Origin: Leekyejoonella antrihumi | Lineage (GTDB): Bacteria > Actinomycetota > Actinomycetes > Actinomycetales > Dermatophilaceae | Direction: 5' to 3' | DNA: 64,000 bases | Assembly: GCF_007845645.1 (NCBI RefSeq) | Contig: NZ_VCQV01000018.1 | Coordinates: 1-64,000 of the forward strand | Shown: positions 27,497 to 36,307 of the stretch, in pieces | How positions within the stretch are numbered: the stretch's first letter is position 1 | Layout of the letters: each line of letters begins with the position of its first letter | The notes under the pieces: generated by a model | What the model was told of the DNA's origin: nothing | Database searches by the model: none | The model's input: the letters and a program-made list of their open reading frames with translations, nothing else | Position numbers and translations under genes: made by a program

Positions 27497-28762
27497 ATGT
27501 CGACCTCTCAGAGGGAGCCCATCTCGCACGTGACCACTCGCCCGGATCAACCCCATCGGCTGCCGACGATCTCAGCGGCGGAGCAAAGCCTTCCCGTCTT
27601 CGACGAGCGCGGGCGGGCGGGTCGCGTCCGCAGGATGGTGTGGCAGGTGCTGGTCGCATGGGCGCTTGTGTGGGCGTCGCTCCAGGCGCTGGGAGGCATG
27701 TACTCCTGGCACTACTTCGTGACCGGCGGCACGCTGTTGACACACCCTGCATGGGCCTCCGGCGGGCTGCATGTATTTGCCGCACATCCCGAGCTGCAGA
27801 TGGGACCGGTGGCCTTACTTGGGGCCGGTGTCATCGTCCTCGTGGGCGGCTCCTGGAGCACAGTCCTGGGTGCGCTGGTCATGATGGCTTTAGGGCTGGT
27901 AAACCTCCGGATACTCGAACGTACGGGAGCGCAGCTGCAACGTCGACCGATCTCCCCACGCATCACCCTGGTCGCCGGAATGGTCCTGGTTCCAATCTGG
28001 TCGGTGCTCGCAGTGCACTTCGGCCACCTGGATGACGTGTTGGCCATGACTTTCGCCACGGCCGCGATCGCCGCAGTGGTCAGATGTCGCATGTGGCTCG
28101 CCCCGGTGCTACTGGCGATGGCTGTCGATGCGAAACCGTGGGCGGCGGCGTTCGGCGTGATCCTGCTCCTGTCCCACACTGATCGCGCACGGAGAGTGGG
28201 CTTGTTCGTCGCGCTCACGGTGGCGATCTGGCTGCCGTTCCTGCTCGCCGACCCCCGCACGTTGCGGCTCAGTTCATTCACGATCATCAACGCCCCGGAC
28301 TCCGCCCTGCGTGCCATCGGGATTCACTCCGCGACCACTCCGTCCTGGGATCGACCGGCCCAGCTGGCACTGGGTGCCGCGCTCGCCTGGTGGTGCCTAC
28401 GGTCCGGCAAGTGGGCCGCAGTCCCCCTGGCCGTGCTTGCCACACGCATGCTGCTCGATCCTGGCACCTACCCGTACTACACGGCCGGCCTGCTGCTCGC
28501 CGCCCTGTTCGTCGACCTCATCCATCGCCGTCGCGCACTGCCCTGGTGGTCGATTGCCGTAGCGGGGTGGTTCGTCGTCTCCACCACACTCGTGGGACTG
28601 CACCACCTGCAGGCCGCCGGCGATGTGCGCGCGGCGTTCCTGCTCGCGGTGATCTGCAGGCTCTGCATCGGGAGATCCCCTCGGCAGACAACCCCTGGCG
28701 CGCCCGAGGGTGCTGGGCAGCAGTCGCACGCAGGAGCCGTCCCGGTCTACTCACCGCTCTAG
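27497..28762 (+). CDS. Polytopic membrane protein, GT-C/GT87-like
   Basis: A 421-residue protein with a ~45-residue polar N-terminus and about ten hydrophobic helices. VLAVHFGHLDDVLAMTFATAAIAA, AMAVDAKPWAAAFGVILL and DPGTYPYYTAGLLLAAL resemble polyprenol-phosphate-sugar-dependent glycosyltransferases of the GT-C class (GT87/DUF2029), where a loop acid after helix 1 is usually catalytic. I do not see a decisive motif, so the family call is tentative. The last 12 bases overlap the convergent LitR gene. Confidence 0.5.
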   Translation: MSTSQREPISHVTTRPDQPHRLPTISAAEQSLPVFDERGRAGRVRRMVWQVLVAWALVWASLQALGGMYSWHYFVTGGTLLTHPAWASGGLHVFAAHPELQMGPVALLGAGVIVLVGGSWSTVLGALVMMALGLVNLRILERTGAQLQRRPISPRITLVAGMVLVPIWSVLAVHFGHLDDVLAMTFATAAIAAVVRCRMWLAPVLLAMAVDAKPWAAAFGVILLLSHTDRARRVGLFVALTVAIWLPFLLADPRTLRLSSFTIINAPDSALRAIGIHSATTPSWDRPAQLALGAALAWWCLRSGKWAAVPLAVLATRMLLDPGTYPYYTAGLLLAALFVDLIHRRRALPWWSIAVAGWFVVSTTLVGLHHLQAAGDVRAAFLLAVICRLCIGRSPRQTTPGAPEGAGQQSHAGAVPVYSPL

Positions 28763-29689
28763 TCGGTGTCGCATGCCCACTGCAGGCCGACGCAGCACCT
28801 GGGCGAGCTGGGCGACGGCGTCCTGCTGCCGGGTCGAGAGCAGCATCGCACCGCTCGCGGCCGCGAGTTCACCGGTTGCGCCAGCACCCGCGATGCAGAC
28901 CGAAACGCCTCCGATGTTGTCCAGCGCCACGGCCAATGCCTCCTCGCGGGTGCCCGCCAGCACGACCACGGCCGGCGCGACACGGTCCACCACCTCTTGC
29001 ACGTCGCTTGCGGGAGTGTCCGCGCCGAGATAGTGAATGCGCCAGTCCTGTCGCCCCAGCAGCAGCCCGAAGCACAGCAGAGCGATGTCGTGCTGCTCAC
29101 CGCTGGGACAGGCGAGGACGGCTGCCGGGCCGCGCGCACTCCCCCACGCCAGCGTCAGGGCGCTCAGCCGCCGCCGAACCAACTGGCTCGCGAAGTGCTC
29201 GCAGGCGACCGTGCCCGTCCCGTCGGCCCACTGACGACCCAGCTGCTGCAGGAAGGGAAGGATCACGTCGTCCACGACGTCGCCGAGGGCGAGCGTCGCG
29301 AACGCCTCGTCAAGGGCCGCGTGCGCCGCTGCGTCGTCGAAGCGGTCCGCAGCGCGCTGCAGAGCCTGGATGTATGCCGCGTGGACACCGATGGGATGGC
29401 CGGAGGACGCACCATCGGGCCCGACGGGGAGCACGGTGGGTTCAACGAGGCTGCTGCGTTCGTCCTGGAGTACGCGACGCACCGCGACCGACACCGACAC
29501 ACCCTCCTGGCGGGCCTTGAGGACGGCCAGGATCCGACGTTCGTCAATCGGTCCGTAGAGGCGATATCCGGAGGCAGTGCGCGTCGGCCGCAGCAGACCG
29601 TACCGACTCTCCCAGGCGCGCAACGTGTGCGCGTTCACCCCAACTCGGCGGCTCAGCTCGCCGATCCGGAGCGCTGTCGTTGACTCCAT
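28751..29689 (-). CDS. litR: LitR/CarH-type B12-dependent photoreceptor, MerR-family repressor
   Basis: A 312-residue regulator. Residues 8-75 are a MerR winged helix (IGELSRRVGVNAHTLRAWESRYGLL). Residues ~100-180 are the helical B12-capping domain with W154-x9-E164-H165 (WADGTGTVACEH), and ~185-290 the Rossmann B12 domain with E198-Q-H200 supplying the lower cobalt ligand. These match the W-x9-EH and D/E-x-H marks of adenosylcobalamin-binding CarH/LitR, which repress in the dark and release DNA after light breaks the Co-C bond. The residue after W154 is Ala; in T. thermophilus CarH it is the His forming the light adduct, so the light chemistry may differ. ATG 29689 faces the SRPBCC gene, 76 bases away. 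Confidence 0.85.
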   Translation of the reverse strand: MESTTALRIGELSRRVGVNAHTLRAWESRYGLLRPTRTASGYRLYGPIDERRILAVLKARQEGVSVSVAVRRVLQDERSSLVEPTVLPVGPDGASSGHPIGVHAAYIQALQRAADRFDDAAAHAALDEAFATLALGDVVDDVILPFLQQLGRQWADGTGTVACEHFASQLVRRRLSALTLAWGSARGPAAVLACPSGEQHDIALLCFGLLLGRQDWRIHYLGADTPASDVQEVVDRVAPAVVVLAGTREEALAVALDNIGGVSVCIAGAGATGELAAASGAMLLSTRQQDAVAQLAQVLRRPAVGMRHRLER

Positions 29690-29697
29690 GGAGCCCG

Positions 29698-29758
29698 AGC
29701 CTAACAAGACAGTAACCTTTGACAAACCTTTGACACAATGGATCTGCGTGTCTAGGGT
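29698..29758. promoter_or_regulatory. Overlapping divergent promoters with two 11-bp-spaced direct repeats (LitR operator candidate)
   Basis: ACCTTTGACA occurs at 29715-29724 and again at 29726-29735, a period of 11 bp. Plus strand: TTGACA (29730-29735), a 17-base spacer and TAGGGT (29753-29758), putting transcription start at about the ATG at 29766. Minus strand: TTGTCA (29725-29720), a 16-base spacer and TAGGCT (29703-29698), again placing the start at about the litR ATG (29689). Both transcripts would be leaderless. CarH binds 11-bp direct repeats overlapping -35 boxes, so a LitR tetramer here would block both promoters. Binding is inferred, not shown. Confidence 0.65.
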
Positions 29759-29765
29759 TTGGCTC

Positions 29766-30224
29766 ATGCCGACCTTGCGACGAGTGGTCACCACCACCGC
29801 TGACTCCACGACGGTGATGGACTACCTGGTCGACTTCGAGCACGCGACACAGTGGGACTCCGGGACCACCGCCTGCATCAGGATCTCCGGCCATGGCGGA
29901 GTCGACACCGTCTATCGCAACACCTCCACCTTTGCCGGCCGAACGGTTGAGCTCGACTACACCGTCGAGAGCCTCACCCCAGAGCGACTCGTCGTCGTGG
30001 GCCGCAACAAGTCCACCACCAGCCGGGACACCATCACAGTGACGCCACTGCCCGACGGCGCAAGTGTGGAGTACGTCGCCGAGTTCACCTTCAACGGCCT
30101 TGTCGCCCTGGTGGTCCCCCTGGTAAAGCCGATGCTGGAACGGCTCGGCGATCGCACGGCCGAACAGCTCCGGGACTGCCTGGACAACCTGCCGGCTCAA
30201 GGAACACGTGCCGACCGCGCATAA
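29766..30224 (+). CDS. SRPBCC-superfamily (polyketide cyclase/START-like) protein
   Basis: A 152-residue single-domain protein with the helix-grip pattern: RRVVTTTADSTTVMDYLVDFEHATQWDSG at the N-terminus, then ELDYTVESLTPERLVVVGRNKS, and a long C-terminal helix MLERLGDRTAEQLRDCLDNL. Such proteins bind hydrophobic ligands; no specific ligand can be named. It is the first gene of the light-response operon, and the promoter directly before it leaves no room for a leader, so translation probably begins at the 5' end of the mRNA. It overlaps the next gene by 17 bases. In other actinobacteria genes of this type recur beside LitR and photolyase. Confidence 0.8.
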   Translation: MPTLRRVVTTTADSTTVMDYLVDFEHATQWDSGTTACIRISGHGGVDTVYRNTSTFAGRTVELDYTVESLTPERLVVVGRNKSTTSRDTITVTPLPDGASVEYVAEFTFNGLVALVVPLVKPMLERLGDRTAEQLRDCLDNLPAQGTRADRA

Positions 30225-31212
30225 CCGTGGACTGGCCCTGGTCACCGGCGCGACGGGATACATCGGTTGCCGCCTGGTGCCGCGCCTGCTCGAGGACGGC
30301 TGGCGCGTGCGGGTGCTCACTCGCGACGTCGGCCGACTTGCCTCCCGACCGTGGCACGCACAGGTCGACATCGTCGAAGGCGACGCCACGTCGCGGCCGG
30401 ACCTCGATCGTGCATGCCTCAACGTCGATGTCGCGTACTACCTGGTGCACTCGATGGATGGACGGCCAGGCTTTGTCGACCGCGATCGTCACCTGGCTCA
30501 ACACTTCGCGGCGGCGGCGAGCGGCGCCGACGTCGGACGCATCGTCTATCTGTCCGGCCTGCACCCAGCAGGGGTCGAGCGCCTGAGCGCACATCTGGCC
30601 TCCCGGGTGGAGGTCGGTGAGGTGCTGATGGCCAGTGGCGTGCCGACTGCGGTCCTGCAGGCGGCAGTAATCCTGGGCTCCGGCTCGGCGTCCTTCGAGA
30701 TGCTGCGGCACCTCACCCACCGGCTGCCGCTGATGATGGCCCCACGCTGGCTGAACAATCGGATCCAGCCCATCGGCATCGGCGACGTCCTGCACTTCCT
30801 CGCCTCGGCGGCCACACTGCCCTCCGGCGTCCACCGAACCTTCGACATCGGCGGGCCGGATGTGCTGACCTATCGGCAGATGATCGAGCGGTTCGCGAGG
30901 CTCGCCGGTCTTCGTCGCCGGCTGGTGGTGACGGTTCCCGTGCTCACTCCGCGGCTGGCGAGCTATTGGGTCGGGTTCGTCACCCCGGTGCCGACCGGAC
31001 TGGTGCGGCCCCTGGTCGGCAGCCTCATCCACGAGGTGGTGTGCGCCGAGAACGACCTGACGGATCTGGTCGAGGTGCCGGCCGGAGGGCTGACGGACTT
31101 CGACACTGCCGTCAGGGCTGCGTTGGCCGACGAACCCGAACGGCGGCCAGAGCCGGGCACCGTTGACCCCGCGCGCATCACGGCTGCAGATCCGTCCTGG
31201 GCAGGCCGTTGA
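30208..31212 (+). CDS. NAD(P)H-binding SDR-type epimerase/reductase
   Basis: A 334-residue protein starting with GTG 30208 inside the previous gene. The Rossmann motif LVTGATGYIGCRLVPRLLEDGWRV is followed by VDIVEGDATSRPDLDRAC, VYLSGLHPAGVERLSAHLASR and a C-terminal substrate region. It is an atypical (extended) SDR of the NmrA/DUF2867-like 'NAD(P)H-binding' group: the Tyr-x3-Lys catalytic pair is not evident, so it may sense redox state or reduce an unknown substrate. It is translationally coupled to both neighbours and belongs to the light-response operon. Confidence 0.82.
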   Translation: MPTAHNRGLALVTGATGYIGCRLVPRLLEDGWRVRVLTRDVGRLASRPWHAQVDIVEGDATSRPDLDRACLNVDVAYYLVHSMDGRPGFVDRDRHLAQHFAAAASGADVGRIVYLSGLHPAGVERLSAHLASRVEVGEVLMASGVPTAVLQAAVILGSGSASFEMLRHLTHRLPLMMAPRWLNNRIQPIGIGDVLHFLASAATLPSGVHRTFDIGGPDVLTYRQMIERFARLAGLRRRLVVTVPVLTPRLASYWVGFVTPVPTGLVRPLVGSLIHEVVCAENDLTDLVEVPAGGLTDFDTAVRAALADEPERRPEPGTVDPARITAADPSWAGR

Positions 31213-31943
31213 GTCCGGTGTTTCATCCGGTGACCGAGGCGCGCGCCTTCGTCGTGGCTGCCCTGGTCGAGCCGACACCTCGCGACCACCGCGAGCCCGA
31301 CAGGGCCTTCCGGCGCCGCCGCATCGTCAGCGCTCTCACTCTGGTCGTCGGCGCAGGAGTGCTGACCTGTGCCCTGCACCTACCGCCCGGCAACAACCTG
31401 TTCTACCTGGCCACCGTCATCCTGGCCGCAGTCTGGACCACCGGCGCCCTCGCCTCGGGCCCCCTACATCTCGGCAATGCATGGACCCGTGACGGCACGA
31501 CTCGAAGCCGTGCCGTCGTACAGTCTCTCGCACTCGGCGTGATCCTGGTGGCCCTCTTCACCGTCGGTGCACTGGCCGTGGCACACCTCCCGCCCCTGCG
31601 AATGCCGTTGGACGCCCTGCTCGCGCACGCCAGCGAAGGCTCTCTCCCGCTCGTCGCACTGATCACGGCTGCCAACGGGGTCGCCGAGGAGCTCTACTTC
31701 CGCGGGGCGCTGTACGCAGGGGTGGGACGGCGGCACGCGGTGGCGGTCACCACGGTCATCTACATTCTGGTGACGGCTGCCAGCGGCGTCGTCCTGCTGT
31801 CCTTCGCCGCGGCGGTCCTCGGCCTCGTCGTGGGCCTCCAACGCCGGGTGACCGGAGGCATACTCGGTCCGGTCATCACCCATCTGGTCTGGTCACTGAG
31901 CATGCTCTTCGTCCTGCCGTCGGTGCTGGCGGTCGCGTCGTGA
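31209..31943 (+). CDS. CPBP family intramembrane metalloprotease-like protein
   Basis: A 244-residue membrane protein starting with TTG 31209, which overlaps the previous stop by four bases. About seven helices are visible. The CPBP/Abi motif 1 is present as AEELYFRGALYAG (EE-x3-R) and motif 3 as ITHLVWSLSM. The His of motif 2 (F-x3-H) is less clear in IYILVTAASG, so catalysis is uncertain. CPBP proteins are Rce1-like intramembrane proteases; a variety recurs next to photolyase in LitR-regulated clusters. Its partner substrate is not known. Confidence 0.75.
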   Translation: MSPVFHPVTEARAFVVAALVEPTPRDHREPDRAFRRRRIVSALTLVVGAGVLTCALHLPPGNNLFYLATVILAAVWTTGALASGPLHLGNAWTRDGTTRSRAVVQSLALGVILVALFTVGALAVAHLPPLRMPLDALLAHASEGSLPLVALITAANGVAEELYFRGALYAGVGRRHAVAVTTVIYILVTAASGVVLLSFAAAVLGLVVGLQRRVTGGILGPVITHLVWSLSMLFVLPSVLAVAS

Positions 31944-33313
31944 CTGCCGTGCTGTGGCTGCGCCGCGACCTGCGCCGCGGCGACCAGCCCGCCCTGCATG
32001 AAGCGGCAGCGGATGGCCCGGTCGTGCCACTGTTCGTGATCGATCCCCAGCTCTGGCAGCAGGCCGGCCCGGTGCGTCAGGCATGGCTCGCCGCAAATGT
32101 CCTGGCAGCGGACCACGCCTACGACGGGCACCTGTGTGTGCGGATGGGGCGCCCCGAAGCGGTCGTCGCCCAGGTTGCCGCCCAGTCCGACGCACGACGC
32201 ATCCACGTCAGCCGAGAAACGACACCGACAGGCGTGCGGCGCGATGCGCGGGTCCGGTCGCGACTGGCCGAGCAAGACGTCGCGCTCATTGAGACGGGCA
32301 CCCCGTATGCCGTGGGGCCGGGTCTCATTCGCACGAAGGCCGGCGAGCCGTACCAGGTGTTCACGCCGTTCTCACGGGCCTGGCGAGAGCACGGTTGGCC
32401 GGCGCCGGCGCCGGCGCCGCACCGACTGAACCTCGGTAGCGCGGAGAGCGACTCCGACGCGCATGGGCTGCTGCAGCAGGCACGGAAGGCGTGCCCGATC
32501 CTGCTGCCCGTGGCAGGTGAGGAAGCAGCACAGACCCGCTGGAGGCAGTTCGCAGACACGCACCTCGACTCGTATGCGACCGGCCGGGACCGCCCCGACC
32601 TGGACGTCACCTCGCACCTGTCGGCCGATCTGAAGACCGGGGCGATTCACCCGCGGACGATGCTGGCAGATATCGGCGCCCGTCGAGGCGACGGCGTGCA
32701 GCGCTTCATCACCGAGCTGGCCTGGAGGGAGTTCTACGCCGACGTCCTCTGGCACCATCCGCGCAGCGCCTGGCACGACCTTCGACCAGCACTGGGCGGT
32801 CTCTCCTATGATGACCCGAACGAGTCGGCGGTGGACGTCGAGGCGTGGAAGCACGGGCGCACCGGGTTCCCCTTCGTCGACGCGGGCATGCGGCAGCTCG
32901 CCGAGACGGGCTGGATGCACAACCGCGTGCGCATGGTGACCGCCAGCTTCCTCACCAAGGACCTGCACCAGTGGTGGCCCATCGGCGCGCGGCACTTCCT
33001 CGCGCACCTGATCGATGGCGATATCGCATCCAACAACCACGGCTGGCAATGGGTGGCGGGCACCGGTACCGACGCCTCCCCCTACTTTCGCGTCTTCAAT
33101 CCTGTCACGCAGGGCAAGCGCGTCGATCCCGACGGACGTTACGTGCGGCGGTGGGTGCCCGAGCTGCGGCACCTGCCGGGTGCCGCAGCCCATGAACCGT
33201 GGCATGATCCGGCCGGATACGACCACGGCTACCCGCAGCGCATCCTCGACCACCGTGAGGAGCGCCAGGAATCGCTGGCTCGATATGAGGCGGCTCGACG
33301 GCTTCACCTGTGA
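31940..33313 (+). CDS. phrB: Deoxyribodipyrimidine photolyase
   Basis: A 457-residue class I CPD photolyase. The N-terminal antenna Rossmann domain starts VLWLRRDLRRGDQPAL. The FAD domain contains WREFYADVLWHHP, TGFPFVDAGMRQLAETGWMHNRVRMVTASFL, KDLHQWWPIGARHFLAHLIDGD and NNHGWQWVAGTGTDASPYFRVFNP. It uses blue light to split cyclobutane pyrimidine dimers. GTG 31940 overlaps the CPBP stop by four bases, so it is translated from the LitR-controlled operon. This ties a light-sensing repressor directly to light-driven DNA repair. Confidence 0.95.
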   Translation: MTAVLWLRRDLRRGDQPALHEAAADGPVVPLFVIDPQLWQQAGPVRQAWLAANVLAADHAYDGHLCVRMGRPEAVVAQVAAQSDARRIHVSRETTPTGVRRDARVRSRLAEQDVALIETGTPYAVGPGLIRTKAGEPYQVFTPFSRAWREHGWPAPAPAPHRLNLGSAESDSDAHGLLQQARKACPILLPVAGEEAAQTRWRQFADTHLDSYATGRDRPDLDVTSHLSADLKTGAIHPRTMLADIGARRGDGVQRFITELAWREFYADVLWHHPRSAWHDLRPALGGLSYDDPNESAVDVEAWKHGRTGFPFVDAGMRQLAETGWMHNRVRMVTASFLTKDLHQWWPIGARHFLAHLIDGDIASNNHGWQWVAGTGTDASPYFRVFNPVTQGKRVDPDGRYVRRWVPELRHLPGAAAHEPWHDPAGYDHGYPQRILDHREERQESLARYEAARRLHL

Positions 33314-33579
33314 CCGCCGGTTTCGGGTGCTCAACCCCGCCCACCCTCCGATCGGGCGGGCAGTCGACCAGGCAGTGGGACGCATTCGAAGCTTCGACCG
33401 CAGCGTGCTGGTGCGAACGGCGGAGCCGCCGGCCATCCTCGGCGACCCCCCGCCGTCACCTCGGCGAGATCCACGGGTGCGACACGAACTCCTGGCAGGT
33501 GGTCACGCATCACGCCGTCCCTGATGCGCTGCCGGCAATGCCACCGCTGACGGGCGACTTCCGCCCACCGACCCTCTGA
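33310..33579 (+). CDS. Small ORF coupled to photolyase, function unknown
   Basis: An 89-codon frame starting with GTG 33310, which overlaps the phrB stop by four bases as the upstream operon genes do. The first half is Arg/Ser/Thr-rich and unlike a normal protein; the second half (LGEIHGCDTNSWQVV...AVPDALPAMPPLTGD) has codon use with G/C in third position. It could be a real short protein or a decayed C-terminus joined to noise. I recognise no family. Otherwise this 308-base gap before the convergent MMPL gene holds nothing I can name. Confidence 0.3.
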   Translation: MTAGFGCSTPPTLRSGGQSTRQWDAFEASTAACWCERRSRRPSSATPRRHLGEIHGCDTNSWQVVTHHAVPDALPAMPPLTGDFRPPTL

Positions 33580-33621
33580 CACGGACCGGCGCACGACCGA
33601 TCGGTCTGCCGGGCACCGGTG

Positions 33622-35757
33622 TCAGGTGGCCGACTCTGACTCATCCTCGGGTGTGCGGGCCAGGCGGCTGGGCCACCAGATGGCCGGCCCGATGTCATGT
33701 GCCAGCGCGGGCACCAGCACCGATCGCACGAGCAAGGTGTCGAGCAGAACACCGAACGCGACGATGAACGCGATCTGTGCCAAGAAGAGGATCGGTATGA
33801 CGCTGAGCGCCGAGAACGTCGCAGCCAGAACGACTCCGGCAGACGTGATAACTCCACCGGTCACCGCGAGGCCGCGACGCACCCCAGCCCGGGTGCCATG
33901 ACGCACACTTTCCTCTCGCACCCGCGTCATCAGGAAGATGTTGTAGTCGATACCCAGCGCCACCAGGAACACAAACCCGAACAATGGAACCGAGGGATCT
34001 GCGCCGGGGAAGCCCAGGACATGGTTGAACACGAGCGCCGACGCGCCCAGGGTGGCCGCGAAGCTGAGCACGACGGATACCAGCAGCAGGACCGGTGCGA
34101 GCACCGCACGCAGCAGCAGCATGAGCAGCACGAGGACCACCGCCAGGACAATCGGAATGATGACGCTACGGTCTCGCTCCCCTGTGCGCTGTGTGTCGAG
34201 CTGCACCGCGGTTGCACCTCCGACACTGGACCCAGGTGCCTTCGCGTGCTCGACCACCCGCATGCGCTTGACCACGGCCACGGCCGCATCGCTGTCCGGT
34301 GCAGCCTTCAGCACCGCCTGGACCTCGACTCGCCCGTCGACCACCTTGGGCTTGGCGTCTCCGGCGATCTGCTGCCCACCGTCTCCGAGCAGCGTCGCCG
34401 AGCTGATGCCTTGGACCCCCGCTGCGGTCCGCACCATCTGCCGCGCAGCCTCGGCGGGTCCGATGACGACCACTGGGCTGCCCAGGCCGGCCGGGAAGTG
34501 CTCTGCGGCAACCTTTTGCCCGGTGACCGACTCGGCGTTGTTCAAGAACAGCGCACTTTGGGAGACCCCACTGGCTTTCAGCGTCGGCAGAAACGCTGCG
34601 AAGACAATGAGCACCCCCGTCGCCACGACCCAGAGCAGTCGAGGGCGACGGCCCACCTCACCGGCAACGCGTCCCCATACCCCGGTCTTCTCCGGATGCG
34701 GTGAGCCATATTCGGGACGTCGTGGCCAGAAGCCCGCACGACCGAGCAGCACCAGCACTGCGGGCAGGAACGTCAGAGCCGACGCCAGGGATCCCGCGAT
34801 GCCGATGGCGGCGACCGGGCCGAGACTGCTGGTCGAGCGCAGGTTGCTGAACAGCAGACACAGCAACGACAGGATCACCGTGATACCGGATGCCAGGATC
34901 GGCGCGAGGGACTGACGCAGTGCCACCTGCATCGCCCGGAATCGCGACTCGTGCTCGCGCAGCTCCTCTCTGAACCGCGACGTGAGCAGGAGCGCATAGT
35001 CGGTGGCCGCGCCGACGACGAGGATGGACAGGATTCCCTGACTCTGACCGTTGAGGGTGATGACGCCCTGCTTCGTGAGCCAGTAGACGACTCCGCTGGC
35101 CAACGCCAGGGCAAAGAGCGCCGAGACCAGCACAACAAACGGCAGGATGGGGCTGCGATAGACGACCAGGAGAATCAGGATGACCACCGACACAGCGACG
35201 ACCAGCAGGACACCGTGGATGCCACCGAACGCGCTCGTCAGATCGGCGGCGAATCCTGCAGGTCCGGTGAGGTAGACCTGCAGTCCCGGGGGCAGCCCCG
35301 CCGACGTGTTCCGGCGAAGCTGGTCCACCACGGCAGGCAACTGGTGCTCCAGGGTGCCGTTCAACGGAACGATCAGCTCGAGCGCTTCCCCGTCCTTCGA
35401 CGGCAAGGGTCCGACTACCGGCCCTGAGATGCTCTTCCCGAGGCTGACCGCGTCCTTGATCTTGCCGACCGCAGCCCGATCAGCGGCGGTGATACCCGCA
35501 TCACGCTGATACACCACGACGGCCGGGTTGATCTCCTTCTCCTGAAAGGTCTTCTGCAGATTGGCCACGCGGGTGGCCTCGGCGGTCGTCGGCAGGAACG
35601 CCGAGGGGTCATTTATCGCGACGGTGCCGAGCTTGCCCGCAAACGGCCCGGCGACCGAGCCAACGACCAGCCACAGCACGACAAGCACAATGGGCACCGC
35701 CACGACCCATCGACGCCGTCTTGCCCTCGCGTCTGGGCCGGGCGCACGATGAGACAC
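33622..35757 (-). CDS. MMPL-family RND transporter
   Basis: A 711-residue protein with two MMPL halves. Each has a large extracytoplasmic loop followed by about five helices: TM1 VPIVLVVLWLVVG; first-half helices with VGAATDYALLLTSRFREELR (the conserved D-Y of the proton relay); and second-half GFVFLVALGIDYNIFLMTRVREE with the matching D-Y. The order and size fit actinobacterial MmpL-like (non-mycobacterial) exporters of lipids or antibiotics; the substrate is unknown. The GTG start lies at 35757. It stands alone between the light cluster (convergent) and the decayed metal transporter. Confidence 0.88.
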   Translation of the reverse strand: MSHRAPGPDARARRRRWVVAVPIVLVVLWLVVGSVAGPFAGKLGTVAINDPSAFLPTTAEATRVANLQKTFQEKEINPAVVVYQRDAGITAADRAAVGKIKDAVSLGKSISGPVVGPLPSKDGEALELIVPLNGTLEHQLPAVVDQLRRNTSAGLPPGLQVYLTGPAGFAADLTSAFGGIHGVLLVVAVSVVILILLVVYRSPILPFVVLVSALFALALASGVVYWLTKQGVITLNGQSQGILSILVVGAATDYALLLTSRFREELREHESRFRAMQVALRQSLAPILASGITVILSLLCLLFSNLRSTSSLGPVAAIGIAGSLASALTFLPAVLVLLGRAGFWPRRPEYGSPHPEKTGVWGRVAGEVGRRPRLLWVVATGVLIVFAAFLPTLKASGVSQSALFLNNAESVTGQKVAAEHFPAGLGSPVVVIGPAEAARQMVRTAAGVQGISSATLLGDGGQQIAGDAKPKVVDGRVEVQAVLKAAPDSDAAVAVVKRMRVVEHAKAPGSSVGGATAVQLDTQRTGERDRSVIIPIVLAVVLVLLMLLLRAVLAPVLLLVSVVLSFAATLGASALVFNHVLGFPGADPSVPLFGFVFLVALGIDYNIFLMTRVREESVRHGTRAGVRRGLAVTGGVITSAGVVLAATFSALSVIPILFLAQIAFIVAFGVLLDTLLVRSVLVPALAHDIGPAIWWPSRLARTPEDESESAT

Positions 35758-35838
35758 AGTTGTGCAGTCTAGTTACCGTCATCGGTTGCTTCGGCTGGAA
35801 CCGACGACCACCTGGCGCACGTCTGGCAGCTGGTTGAT

Positions 35839-36307
35839 TCACACCGGAGCACCGATCGAATCCTCGGCCAGACGAGCCGCTACAGGGGCGCGGCGGACCC
35901 GTCGCATGCCGATGACGCGGCAGACGAGGTAGATGGCGAAGGAGATCGTCGTGACGTGCGGACTGATGGGCACACTGCTACCCAGCGCGAGAAGGATCCC
36001 GCCGACAACCGAAACAAGCCCGAACGTCATGCTCAGCATCGGCACGACCCGAGGCGATGAGGTGACTCGCATAGCGGCCGCCGCCGGTGTGCAGATCACG
36101 CTGAGGACCAACAGGGCGCCGATGATCTGGACCGAGATGGCCACTGCGAGACCGAGGATCAGCATGAAGACGACCACGATCGCGGTGCCGCTGAGCCACT
36201 GCAGCTGCGGGGCGTCTACCGCCACGATCTGGCCGATGAGGAGTCCGAACTTGTTTGCCGCGCGGCCCTGATACAGAGACAGGAACAACACGCCGAGCCC
36301 GAGAGCA
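35839..36307 (-). pseudogene. Zinc/manganese ABC-3 permease remnant (C-terminal half)
   Basis: The frame from about 36307 reads ALGLGVLFLSLYQGRAANKFGLLIG, then AVAISVQIIGALLVLSVICTPAAAAMR, and ends at 35839. This is the C-terminal half of a ZnuB/MntB-type permease; family members are ~280 residues, so roughly 130 N-terminal residues are gone. There is no start codon of its own: the open frame emerges directly out of the ABC ATPase reading frame at about 36300-36316, the scar of a deletion that removed the ATPase C-terminus and permease N-terminus. Confidence 0.8.
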
